NCBI RefSeq assembly: GCF_014842925.1
Contig: NZ_JACYXJ010000001.1
Span: 372,001 to 436,000 of the forward strand
Length of the DNA: 64,000 nt
Source of the DNA: Roseibium polysiphoniae
GTDB taxonomy: Bacteria; Pseudomonadota; Alphaproteobacteria; Rhizobiales; Stappiaceae
Direction: 5' to 3'
In this document: one piece after another, positions 8,807-16,728 of the stretch
Layout of the letters: each line of letters begins with the position of its first letter
How positions within the stretch are numbered: position 1 is the first letter of the stretch
The notes under the pieces: model-generated
Seen by the model: only the letters and a program-made list of their open reading frames with translations
Databases searched by the model: none
What the model was told of the DNA's origin: nothing
Translations under genes and position numbers: made by a program

Positions 8807-8945
8807 TCGGCTGCGTGCCGATTGATGATTTCAAAGAAGGTTCGACCGCAGTCGCAGATCCGGCCTTGCAGGGGCAGGCGGCATCCAGCGGGCAAAGGTC
8901 GGACCACTGCGTGACAGCAGACATGAATTGACCCAGGAGGATCCT

Positions 8946-10088
8946 ATGGACGGGAACGGGATGACAACAGCGATGCGGACGATCTTGAGCGCATTTGTCT
9001 TGCTTTGCCTTCTGCTGACATGTGTTGTCTTGCTGCCGGGTCATTCGCTGGCGCAGTCCCTGAGGCAGGACCCCGTTGATCAACAGAACCCGATCGGCGG
9101 CGCTGTTCCGGGCGACACTTTGGGCGTGAACTCCCAGTCCGACTACTGGCGTGCCGTGCGCGAGGGCGTGAACGGCAACGTATCGATCCCGGACAAGAAG
9201 GCAGGCACCCTGATCCAGTCCGAGGGCGAGGCCTGGCGCTCACTTCGCAACGGTCCTCTGTCACTCTACGCCAGCTGGGCATTGCTCGGTACGATCGTCA
9301 TTCTCGGTCTGTTCTACGCCATTCGTGGCCGGATTCGCATCGAAGCTGGGCCATCGGACAAGACAATCACGAGGTTCCGCGAGGTCGAGCGGCTAGGCCA
9401 TTGGATGCTGGCCGTGTCTTTCGTCATTCTCGGCCTGACCGGGTTGAATATTCTTTATGGTCGCTATGTGTTGAAACCCCTGATCGGGGATGGAGCCTTC
9501 GGCTTCATTACCCAGATGGGCAAATATCTGCACAATTATCTCGCCTTCGCCTTCATGGCCGGGCTTGTGATGATCCTGGTCATGTGGGTGAAGCACAATC
9601 TGCCGGACCGCACGGATATCAAGTGGCTGCTTCAAGGCGGTGGCATGTTCTCGTCGAAGCTGCATCCGCCAGCCAAAAAGTTCAATGCGGGGCAGAAAAT
9701 CCTGTTCTGGCTGGTGATCGTCGGGGGCGTATCCCTGTCAATCTCGGGCTGGGCGCTGATGTTCCCGTTCACCACGCACTTCTTTGCCGGCACTTTCGGC
9801 AAGATCAACATGATCCTTGGAACCGAGCTGCCGACGGCGCTGACAGTCCTGCAGGAGCAGCAGCTCAACAGCCTTTGGCATTCGATCATGGCGGTCTTCA
9901 TGATCTGCGTGATCTTCGGTCACATCTACATCGGGTCCATCGGCATGGAACGCGCCTTTGACGCGATGGGATCGGGTGAAGTGGATCTGAACTGGGCCAA
10001 GGAACACCATTCTCTCTGGGTCGAAGAAAACCAGGACGATATTCATGACGCCCCCGGCAGCGGATCTGCGCCGCAACCTGCCGAGTAG
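8946..10088 (+). CDS. fdhC: Formate dehydrogenase cytochrome b (gamma) subunit
   Basis: A 380-residue membrane protein that passes electrons from the Fe-S subunit to the quinone pool. Seen: an N-terminal signal-like hydrophobic segment (about 11-31, ending near HSLAQ), a roughly 70-residue extracytoplasmic stretch, then hydrophobic helices at about 110-127, 152-171, 199-216, 253-274 and 309-330. His152, His196, His312 and His326 lie in or near these helices and are candidates for the two b-heme ligands. The ATG at 8946 has CAGGAGG five bases upstream; the frame also has an in-frame TTG at 8928, but that would place the ribosome site inside the gene. The long N-terminal extension is known in FDH gamma subunits of alpha- and betaproteobacteria. 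Confidence 0.93.
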   Translation: MDGNGMTTAMRTILSAFVLLCLLLTCVVLLPGHSLAQSLRQDPVDQQNPIGGAVPGDTLGVNSQSDYWRAVREGVNGNVSIPDKKAGTLIQSEGEAWRSLRNGPLSLYASWALLGTIVILGLFYAIRGRIRIEAGPSDKTITRFREVERLGHWMLAVSFVILGLTGLNILYGRYVLKPLIGDGAFGFITQMGKYLHNYLAFAFMAGLVMILVMWVKHNLPDRTDIKWLLQGGGMFSSKLHPPAKKFNAGQKILFWLVIVGGVSLSISGWALMFPFTTHFFAGTFGKINMILGTELPTALTVLQEQQLNSLWHSIMAVFMICVIFGHIYIGSIGMERAFDAMGSGEVDLNWAKEHHSLWVEENQDDIHDAPGSGSAPQPAE

Positions 10089-10097
10089 GACACTCAA

Positions 10098-11486
10098 ATG
10101 AACCGGGCGTCATGGCGCATCGCAGCTGGTGTTTTGGCACTGCCGGTCGCCGGGCTTCTGACAGTGACAGGACCCGCTGCGGCGGACTGGCCCGACCGGT
10201 TGGTCGGCCACGGCGGTCCCGTGAAATCTGTAGTGCTTGAGCGGGACGGCGATCGTCTGCTGTCGACGTCCTTTGACTACACGGCGTTGCTCTGGCAAGA
10301 GCCCGATGCGCATGGCAAGCTTTCCGATCCTCTGCGGCTGACCGGCCACAACGCTGCGGTCAATGACGCCGCGTTCCTTCCTGGCAACAGGGCGGTCACT
10401 GTGGCCGACGACAGCGACGTGATCGTCTGGGATCTTGCAACGGGCACCATCCAGCACCGGTTTCCAGGCCGCGGCGAAAAGGTGCTCAGCCTTGCTGTCT
10501 CTCCAACCGGGCGCCACGTTGCGATCGCATCCTGGGAGAACGAAGCGCGGATTTACGATCTTGAGGCCACTGAGCCGGGTCTTGTGGCAACGCTTGATGC
10601 CCACCGGGGCAACGTGAATGCCGTCGCCTTTTCGACAAGCGGCAAGAAGGTTTTCACCGCGTCCTATGACGGCGGGATCCGTCAATTTGATCTCGCCAGC
10701 GGGTCTTTCGAACGGGAACTGGTCAACCTTGGCTGGGGCGTCAATGCGCTCAAGGCCTTGCCCGATGGACGAAGCCTTCTTTTCGGTGTCACCGATGGCA
10801 AGGTTGGCGTGCTTGATATCGAGACCGGAGCGGAAACAAAGGTCCTTCCGGCACATAGCCGGCCGGTTCTGTCTCTTGCGATCTCACAAGACGGAAAACG
10901 GGCCGCCAGTGGTGGTGGTGATGGAGTCATCCGCGTCTTCGATACCGAAACCTGGGAGCTTCTGGAGGAATTTCAAAATCCCTATGGTCCGGTCTGGGGC
11001 CTGGCGTTCACGCACTCTGGACATGCGTTGTTTTACGCAGGCCTCGATGATGAGCTTCATCTCTGGCAAGTCGCGCCGCGCAAGCCCTTCGAGCCGATCG
11101 AGGTGGACTTTCCGCGCCGGTTCCAGGTGTCTGATACCGATGATCCTGGCGAACTCCAATTCGCTCGCAAGTGCTCCGTCTGTCATACTCTGACGCCGGA
11201 CGGGGGAAATCGGGCCGGTCCAACGCTCTATGGCGTCTTTGGGCGCAAGGCCGGCACCTTGCCCGGTTATGCCTATTCGCCGGCCTTGCTGGCCGCCGAT
11301 TTCATTTGGGACGAGAACACAATCTCTGACCTGTTTGACTACGGTCCGGATGTGATCACGCCAGGATCGAAAATGCCAATCCAGCGCCTTAAATCCGTAG
11401 AAGACCGCGATGCGCTGGTGGCCTTCCTGAAACGCGCGACGGATCCAAACCCTCCGTCCAACCCCACGGGAGAAATAGCCCAATGA
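10098..11486 (+). CDS. Periplasmic WD40 propeller fused to a cytochrome c domain
   Basis: A 462-residue protein. Seen: an N-terminal signal peptide (about 1-29, ending TGPAAAD), then WD40 repeats from about 35 to 330 (LVGHGGPVKSV, LTGHNAAVNDA, LDAHRGNVNAV and LPAHSRPVLSL each open a blade; several blades close with W-D, Y-D, F-D or L-W), then a class I cytochrome c domain with CSVCH (Cys359, Cys362, His363) and an axial Met426 in PGSKMP. It lies 9 bases after the cytochrome b gene and overlaps the next gene by 4 bases, so it belongs to the operon. Inference: it could accept electrons from FDH or dock the complex to a c-type cytochrome pathway. I know no characterised FDH subunit of this form. 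Confidence 0.9.
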   Translation: MNRASWRIAAGVLALPVAGLLTVTGPAAADWPDRLVGHGGPVKSVVLERDGDRLLSTSFDYTALLWQEPDAHGKLSDPLRLTGHNAAVNDAAFLPGNRAVTVADDSDVIVWDLATGTIQHRFPGRGEKVLSLAVSPTGRHVAIASWENEARIYDLEATEPGLVATLDAHRGNVNAVAFSTSGKKVFTASYDGGIRQFDLASGSFERELVNLGWGVNALKALPDGRSLLFGVTDGKVGVLDIETGAETKVLPAHSRPVLSLAISQDGKRAASGGGDGVIRVFDTETWELLEEFQNPYGPVWGLAFTHSGHALFYAGLDDELHLWQVAPRKPFEPIEVDFPRRFQVSDTDDPGELQFARKCSVCHTLTPDGGNRAGPTLYGVFGRKAGTLPGYAYSPALLAADFIWDENTISDLFDYGPDVITPGSKMPIQRLKSVEDRDALVAFLKRATDPNPPSNPTGEIAQ

Positions 11487-11653
11487 AGGCATTCGTTTTT
11501 GGCGTTTGTGCCATGTCCCTGATCAGCTTAGGAGCCTGGTTCGTTCTAACCAAGCAGCTCGACTATTCGGCCGTCAGCGTCAATACCAGTCACAAGAACG
11601 ACGCTGTCCGTCTGGACCCGGGTATGGGGCACCGCTCAGGCGCTCATGATTAA
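11483..11653 (+). CDS. 56-residue single-helix membrane protein in the FDH operon
   Basis: ATG at 11483 overlaps the WD40-cytochrome stop as ATGA and runs to TAA at 11653. The product has one hydrophobic helix (about residues 3-22, FVFGVCAMSLISLGAWFVLT) and a polar tail ending MGHRSGAHD. A GGGAG site lies upstream inside the preceding gene. The coupling overlap, a codon usage like that of its neighbours and the shape argue that it is real despite its size. It may be an anchor for the upstream cytochrome or for the soluble FDH subunits; I do not recognise a family. Confidence 0.65.
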   Translation: MKAFVFGVCAMSLISLGAWFVLTKQLDYSAVSVNTSHKNDAVRLDPGMGHRSGAHD

Positions 11654-11811
11654 GCAGTTATAACAGTGTTTTAAGGCGCGGTTCGGATTCAATCTCGAAG
11701 CTGGTTGAATCAGAATGTCAGCGACTTGCAACCCGCGAAGTCTCTGACTGATGTGCTCTCAATATCACGATCAGTTCAGGCGTTCGCCTTCAGTCCATGA
11801 AAGACCCATCG

Positions 11812-12003
11812 ATGAACAACGACACATTCAACATGTCCATGCGCAAGTTCCTCAAGCAGGTTGGCGTGACCTCGCAGCAAGCTTTGGAAGACTACGTCCG
11901 CAAGGCGGACCTTTCTTCCGGCGCGCTGGACGCAAAGGTCACGCTGACGATTGATGGCGCGGACTTCGTTCATGAGGTGAAGGGCAAGATCGAACTCGAC
12001 TGA
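11812..12003 (+). CDS. DUF6494 family small protein
   Basis: A 63-residue acidic protein starting MNNDTFNMSMRKFLKQVGV. This opening and the VTSQQALE segment match the DUF6494 family as I recall it; no function is known. An in-frame ATG five codons upstream (11797) has no ribosome site and the family start is at MNNDTF. It is separated by 158 bases from the small membrane protein and by 31 bases from the ligase-like gene that follows, so it may begin a second transcription unit of the FDH locus. Confidence 0.75.
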   Translation: MNNDTFNMSMRKFLKQVGVTSQQALEDYVRKADLSSGALDAKVTLTIDGADFVHEVKGKIELD

Positions 12004-12034
12004 TGCGGCTTGCGACGATCCAGAGAACCTATCC

Positions 12035-12820
12035 ATGAACGAGCCGCTGAATTTCAATCCCTCGCTGCCACCCTTGTTGAGTGGCCATCCGGTTTTGCCA
12101 CCGCTTGATCCTTTCGAAGCAGCCGTATCGGCAGCTGGAAGTGGAGAAGGGGAGGCTGGCGATCTCTTTTGGTCGTGCGCCACGGAGACAATCGCTTTTG
12201 CAATCGTGCTCGAACCGGATGTGGAGCGCAGCCGGGTTCAGGAAATGCTCTTCGTGCTGATGGTCTCGGCTGCAGATGCGCTCGGGGCGATCTGTCCGCC
12301 GGAGATGGGAATCTCTTGGAATTGGCCCACAGCAATCAACGCCAACCGGGCAAGCCTGGGAATGGCGCGGATGGTTGTTAGCGAAGGCGATGACGAGAAC
12401 GGTGCGCCCGACTGGATGGTCGTCGGCCTGGAGCTGGGCTTGAAGCCCACGTCGGATGCCGAGCCGGGAGAGGATCTTGCGGCGACGACCCTTTGGGACG
12501 AGGGGGGCGTGGACGTTGAAGCCGTTCCAGCTCTTGAATCCCTTGCGCGCCACTTTTTGACATGGGTTCACCGCTGGGAGAGCGACGGCTTCAAGCCAGT
12601 GCATGAAGCCTGGCTGTTCCGCTGCGATGGTTACAGAAAGTCCGTGTCGCTTGTTAAGGGCCAAACACCCGTCATCGGCAACTTCATGGGCCTGGACAAT
12701 CAGGGCAACCTGTTGCTGAAGGTCGGCGACGACGCGCGGGTTTTCGCAGCGGCCGATCACCTTTCGCCAGAAACCTGTGCCTTGCCTGTCGTTGGTCAAG
12801 ACGACAAGCCCGAAGTCTGA
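12035..12820 (+). CDS. Biotin/lipoate protein ligase-like protein with degenerate active site (DUF4444-type)
   Basis: A 261-residue protein with the outline of the biotin/lipoate ligase fold (about 20-200) and a small C-terminal domain that resembles DUF4444 (about 205-255). Comparing by eye with BirA, the biotin-loop G-R-G-R-x-G is replaced by GSGEGEAGDLFW, WPND by WPTA, and the catalytic Lys ten residues after that Trp by Ser. If this alignment is right, normal ligase chemistry is unlikely. It is followed 23 bases later by DUF6505 and then DUF6352, in the same orientation. Such genes are known companions of FDH clusters in alphaproteobacteria, but their job is unknown. It could bind a cofactor or act as an assembly factor. 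Confidence 0.75.
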   Translation: MNEPLNFNPSLPPLLSGHPVLPPLDPFEAAVSAAGSGEGEAGDLFWSCATETIAFAIVLEPDVERSRVQEMLFVLMVSAADALGAICPPEMGISWNWPTAINANRASLGMARMVVSEGDDENGAPDWMVVGLELGLKPTSDAEPGEDLAATTLWDEGGVDVEAVPALESLARHFLTWVHRWESDGFKPVHEAWLFRCDGYRKSVSLVKGQTPVIGNFMGLDNQGNLLLKVGDDARVFAAADHLSPETCALPVVGQDDKPEV

Positions 12821-12843
12821 CCGGCAACCAGGAGGCCTGAGCC

Positions 12844-13338
12844 ATGCCGCGACTGCTGCGTGCGATCCGTTTCGACGCTTCCGACAGCCATGTTTTTCCG
12901 GTGGTGGCCGCTGAAAACGAGTGGGCCATTCCCGGTAGCTTCGTCTTTTCACTCGGTCGCTACGGTGATCCTGCCGAAATCGCTGGAAAGGAAAGGCAAG
13001 CTTTCGTCAGTGGCTTCCTTGCGCTTGGTTCTTTCGGGTTCACAACCGTCGTCAGCGTTTCTGAGGCGAGTGAGGAGGATGTCGCCAACTGCGAAAGACT
13101 GCTGGCGGGTCATCTTCTGGACCAGTTTGGTGCACCTGGCGAAGAGGCAGCGCTGGCGGCCGCGCGCGAAGAAGTCGCCTTCGGACGGGAGCTTGCCGAA
13201 GGTGCGGCGCTCAACACCCTGCTTGCCTTGAAACGTGAAATCGGCGACGACGGTCTTATCAAGGAACGTTTTCATATTGTGACCCCGCCCGGAGAAAAGC
13301 CGCATGCGCTGGTCTGGGACGTGGTGGAGGAGCCCTGA
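12844..13338 (+). CDS. DUF6505 family protein
   Basis: A 164-residue soluble protein with no signal or membrane helix. It starts PRLLRAIRFDASDSHVFPVVAAENEWAIPG-like and ends HALVWDVVEEP. The first half contains the F-D-x-S-D-x-x-V-F segment and GSFVF; the second half is helical and acidic. I assign it to DUF6505 from memory of proteins that accompany FDH genes; no activity is known. Its stop overlaps the next start in TGATG, indicating translational coupling with DUF6352. An AGGAGG site lies upstream of the start. Confidence 0.72.
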   Translation: MPRLLRAIRFDASDSHVFPVVAAENEWAIPGSFVFSLGRYGDPAEIAGKERQAFVSGFLALGSFGFTTVVSVSEASEEDVANCERLLAGHLLDQFGAPGEEAALAAAREEVAFGRELAEGAALNTLLALKREIGDDGLIKERFHIVTPPGEKPHALVWDVVEEP

Positions 13339-14351
13339 TGTGGCCATTTTGGAAGTCTGCCGGATATCACCTCGTTGAACGGGAAGGCAACGGCTGGCTG
13401 CGTGTCACACCTGACCTGGTGCGAGCCTATCTGACCCGGCCGGAGATCCATCCGGTGGAAGAGTCCTGCGAGGTCGAGCACCGGCTCTTCGAGCAGCTCA
13501 TGACCGATCCCTTTACCGAGGTGAGCGACAAAGATCTCGCGCCGATGGTCGATCAGGACACGGCGGACAACTATCGCGTTGTTCTGGGATTTCGCGATCA
13601 CCTGTTGAAACACAAGACCGTTGAGGCGGCGTATGCTGCGCTTTTCAAGGCGCAGACCATTTCCGTGCCGCCGGTCTTCATCGACCAATTGGTTCATCTG
13701 ATCCTGCGCAACATTTTGCGCAACTGCCAGGATCCCGTTCGCCTGCGCGCCGCTGAGCTCTTCTTTCGCGAGCAGATGGTCAGCCTGAACGAAGGCACCG
13801 TCACCATCGCCGACGCGGAGATCGTCGAGATGATGTCTGAAACAGGCGGCCTTGGTGGTTTGGGAGCACTTCTCATGGAAGCAGGAACGCCCATGCGAGA
13901 AGTTGCGCTCGATGTGATCGGCGAGGAAAATGGCGAGATCTACTGGGATCGCTCCGACCGGTTTGATACAGCGCTTGACTTTCGCTTTACCCAACCTGGA
14001 CCGGACGCATTTGCGCGTGTGCTGGAGGACTGGATCCGCCATTTCACCGGTGTGGATGTCCGCATCCAGCCGGTTCAAAAGATCCGCGACGAGCAATGGT
14101 CCTGGCACATTGGTCTGGATGCGGACGCCACGGCGATCCTCAACGCGCTCTACAACGAGGAAGGCATTTCCGAGGCGGACAATATGCGCATCCTTTGCCT
14201 TTTCAGAATGGACTTCGAGAACCGAACGTACATGCGGTCGGATCTGCGCGGCAAACCGGTCTGGCTTGGTCTCGCCATGAGCCGTGACAACAAGATTCGG
14301 ATGAAGCCACAAAACCTTCTGGTGAACCTGCCGTTGGCGTCCGGAAGCTAG
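13338..14351 (+). CDS. DUF6352 family protein
   Basis: A 337-residue soluble, largely helical protein beginning with MWPFWKSAGYHLV. It has no signal peptide, no Cys motif and no recognisable catalytic motif. A DRFDTALDFRFTQPGPDAFARVLEDWI segment and a HWFSGVDV-like HFTGVDVRIQPVQKIRDEQWSWHIGLD segment are the most distinctive parts. I assign it to DUF6352, seen next to FDH genes. It is coupled to DUF6505 by a 1-base overlap. It is the last gene of the FDH accessory run on this strand; the following transporter starts 100 bases later. Confidence 0.72.
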   Translation: MWPFWKSAGYHLVEREGNGWLRVTPDLVRAYLTRPEIHPVEESCEVEHRLFEQLMTDPFTEVSDKDLAPMVDQDTADNYRVVLGFRDHLLKHKTVEAAYAALFKAQTISVPPVFIDQLVHLILRNILRNCQDPVRLRAAELFFREQMVSLNEGTVTIADAEIVEMMSETGGLGGLGALLMEAGTPMREVALDVIGEENGEIYWDRSDRFDTALDFRFTQPGPDAFARVLEDWIRHFTGVDVRIQPVQKIRDEQWSWHIGLDADATAILNALYNEEGISEADNMRILCLFRMDFENRTYMRSDLRGKPVWLGLAMSRDNKIRMKPQNLLVNLPLASGS

Positions 14352-14450
14352 GTGCTTTCGATAAAAACCGGCATTGCGCGGTCGATCACCAAGGTCTAAG
14401 CAGGGTCGGCGAATGGGCATGCCCCTGTTCGCTTTTCATGGAGAGCTGTT

Positions 14451-15320
14451 TTGGAAATTCGAGACAACGGGCCTGCAATTGGTGCGATGCTCGTGGCGAA
14501 TGCTGCTTTCCTGCTCAATGACACCCTGGTGAAGTTTTCATCCGACAATTTGCCACTCGGGCAGATGATTTTTGTACGTGGCGCGATCTGTATTGTCCTG
14601 CTGGCGATCGTCTGCCAGGTCACTGGCGTGTTCCGCTCGGCGCGGCTTCTCATCCATCCGATGGTTCTTCTCAGAACCCTTGCCGAGGTCTGTGCGACGC
14701 TCCTGTATCTGACCGCCTTGATGCGCATGCCCATCGCAAATGCCACATCAATTCTTCAGGCGCTGCCCCTGGTCGTGACCGCAGCTGCTGCCATCTTCCT
14801 CAAGGCGCCCGTCGGCTGGCGGCGCTGGACGGCAATTGGCGTCGGCCTGACAGGTGTGATGCTCATCATCCGGCCCGGGTTCGAAGGCTTCGACGCATGG
14901 GCGCTCGTTGCGCTGGCAGGCGTCATGTTCATGGCGATACGCGATCTCTCGACCCGGCAAATGCCTGAGGAAATCCCGACCTATGGCGTCAGTCTCATGA
15001 CGGCTGTGGGCGTAACGATCATGGGGGCTGGGCTCTCGGTGTCAGAGGGCTGGCAGCCGATGGCCCTTCAGGATTATCTGAGTTTGTCCGGCGCTGCCGG
15101 GTTTATCCTCTTCGGCTATATCTTCATCATTCTGGCCATGCGCTCCGGCGATATTTCCGTAGTCGCTCCCTTTCGATACTCGGCGGTTTTATGGGCGCTG
15201 GCAATTGGGTTCCTCGTCTGGGGCGAGGTTCCCGATGCCATGACAATCATCGGAACAACGATCATCATTCTGACTGGCATCTACAGCTTCTGGCGCGAAA
15301 GGCGTCTGTCAGGCGGATAG
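14451..15320 (+). CDS. EamA/DMT-family transporter
   Basis: A 289-residue inner-membrane protein with about ten hydrophobic helices arranged as two EamA halves (about 10-140 and 150-285), typical of drug/metabolite exporters. The first half carries the NDTLVKFSSDNLPLGQMIFVRG stretch and the second ends GTTIIILTGIYSFWRERR, as in many EamA proteins. The start used here is a TTG at 14451 with GGAGAG five bases upstream; an ATG 12 codons later (GAMLVAN) is the alternative. The substrate is unknown. It does not look functionally tied to FDH. Confidence 0.83.
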   Translation: MEIRDNGPAIGAMLVANAAFLLNDTLVKFSSDNLPLGQMIFVRGAICIVLLAIVCQVTGVFRSARLLIHPMVLLRTLAEVCATLLYLTALMRMPIANATSILQALPLVVTAAAAIFLKAPVGWRRWTAIGVGLTGVMLIIRPGFEGFDAWALVALAGVMFMAIRDLSTRQMPEEIPTYGVSLMTAVGVTIMGAGLSVSEGWQPMALQDYLSLSGAAGFILFGYIFIILAMRSGDISVVAPFRYSAVLWALAIGFLVWGEVPDAMTIIGTTIIILTGIYSFWRERRLSGG

Positions 15321-15421
15321 TCAAATCAACATCTTTCTTCTCATCCGGTGAGCTTGTTTTCGCCGGATGCGCCTCTTATTGTCCACAATCCATCCTTCCG
15401 CGAGGGGCCTGCGTCCGCCGC

Positions 15422-16651
15422 ATGACAACCAAGACATCGACAGCATATGAAACGGCCCCGAGACGGGTCCCGTCACTTGCGATTTTGATCGCGATTTCGA
15501 CGGTCGCGCCCGTTTCTATGAATATATTCCTCCCATCTCTTGCCGGCATGGTCGAGGCATTCGACACCACCACGGCGACGGTCCAGCTGACAATGTCGGT
15601 GTATTTTGCCGCAGTTGCCTTGGCGCAGATCTTCCTGGGGCCCTTGTCGGATCGCTATGGTCGGCGCCCCGTCATTCTGGCCGGGATGGCGCTTTATGTG
15701 GTCGGAAGCGTTCTCTGCCTGTTGGCTCCGACCATAGAGATCTTGATCCTCGCACGTGTCGTGCAGGCGATTGGCGGCTGCGCCGGCCTTTCTTTGGGCC
15801 GTGCCATCGTTCGCGACCTTTATGAGCGCGACAAGGCAGCCAGCATGATTGGCTACGTGACGATGGGCATGACCGTCGGTCCAATGCTCGGTCCGGTGTT
15901 CGGCGGGCTGCTGGACGAAAGCTACGGGTGGCAGGGGGGATTCTACCTGATGGTCGGGCTCGGTGTAGTCGTTCTTGTTGCGTCCTTGTTCAACCTTCAT
16001 GAGACGAATTACAAAAGGACCTCCAGCGGGGGGCTATCGGGACTTTGGCGCAACTATCGCAGCCTTGGCCGTCACAAGCTGTTCTGGGCCTATGCGTTGA
16101 CAGCCATGTTCACGTCATCCGTCTATTTCGCCTACCTGGGCGGCGCGCCTTTTATTGCCGCCAAAAAGTTCGGCATGGGCCCCGCCGAGATGGGGCTGTA
16201 CTTCATGTTCGTCGCGGTAGGCTACATCGTTGGAAATGGCATTTCTGGCCGGGTCGCCGCACGCGTCGGCATCCTGAAGATGGTGGTGGTTGGATCAGCG
16301 CTGCCGGCGATTGCGATCGTCGCATTGATCATTGATGCCGGGCTTGGTCTGGCGCATCCGCTTGCCTTGTTTCTCCCCATGTTCATGATCGGTCTGGGCA
16401 ACGGCATCTGCCTGCCAAGCGCCGTTTCAGGCGCGGTCAGTGTGAAGCCGGAACTTGCCGGTGCGGCTTCAGGCCTGAGCGGCAGTCTTCAGATCGGACT
16501 GGGCGCCTTTACCAGTGCTCTTGTCGCCTGGCTTTTGTCCGACGCCATGTGGCCCGCGTCTATCTGGCCGATGGTGACAGTGATGGCTTTGGGAACCATC
16601 GGAGCCTACAGCTGCGTCTTTGCGGCCGTTGCCCTGGAACGCCGCGCCTGA
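15422..16651 (+). CDS. Bcr/CflA-family MFS drug-efflux-type transporter
   Basis: A 409-residue major facilitator protein with twelve predicted helices. Seen: the loop 2-3 motif GPLSDRYGRRPV, the QAIGGCAGLSLGRAIVRDLY segment typical of Bcr/CflA proteins, and the GMTVGPMLGPVFGG antiporter-like motif. The start at 15422 (MTTKTSTAYE) follows a stretch without a clear gene; the frame is open 77 codons further upstream, but that part overlaps the preceding transporter gene. The family exports antibiotics such as bicyclomycin or small metabolites; the true substrate is unknown. A bidirectional terminator follows. Confidence 0.85.
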   Translation: MTTKTSTAYETAPRRVPSLAILIAISTVAPVSMNIFLPSLAGMVEAFDTTTATVQLTMSVYFAAVALAQIFLGPLSDRYGRRPVILAGMALYVVGSVLCLLAPTIEILILARVVQAIGGCAGLSLGRAIVRDLYERDKAASMIGYVTMGMTVGPMLGPVFGGLLDESYGWQGGFYLMVGLGVVVLVASLFNLHETNYKRTSSGGLSGLWRNYRSLGRHKLFWAYALTAMFTSSVYFAYLGGAPFIAAKKFGMGPAEMGLYFMFVAVGYIVGNGISGRVAARVGILKMVVVGSALPAIAIVALIIDAGLGLAHPLALFLPMFMIGLGNGICLPSAVSGAVSVKPELAGAASGLSGSLQIGLGAFTSALVAWLLSDAMWPASIWPMVTVMALGTIGAYSCVFAAVALERRA

Positions 16652-16672
16652 CACCTCCGTCTCCGGACCAAG

Positions 16673-16709
16673 AAAAAAGGCGACGCCATTTCTGGGCATC
16701 GCCTTTTTT
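16673..16709. terminator. Bidirectional terminator between convergent genes
   Basis: An A-tract, a GGCGA-C-GCC arm, a short loop and a GGC-A-TCGCC arm with a T-tract form a long hairpin with one mismatch. A-run and T-run on opposite sides let it work for both the MFS gene (plus) and the 4Fe-4S protein (minus, stop at 16729). Confidence 0.85.
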
Positions 16710-16728
16710 GTGTGTCCGCATCGGAGTT

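Noticed and set aside
15342..15369. CATCCGG...CCGGATG hairpin before the MFS gene
   Set aside because: A 14-base loop and no T-run make termination unlikely; it may be chance.
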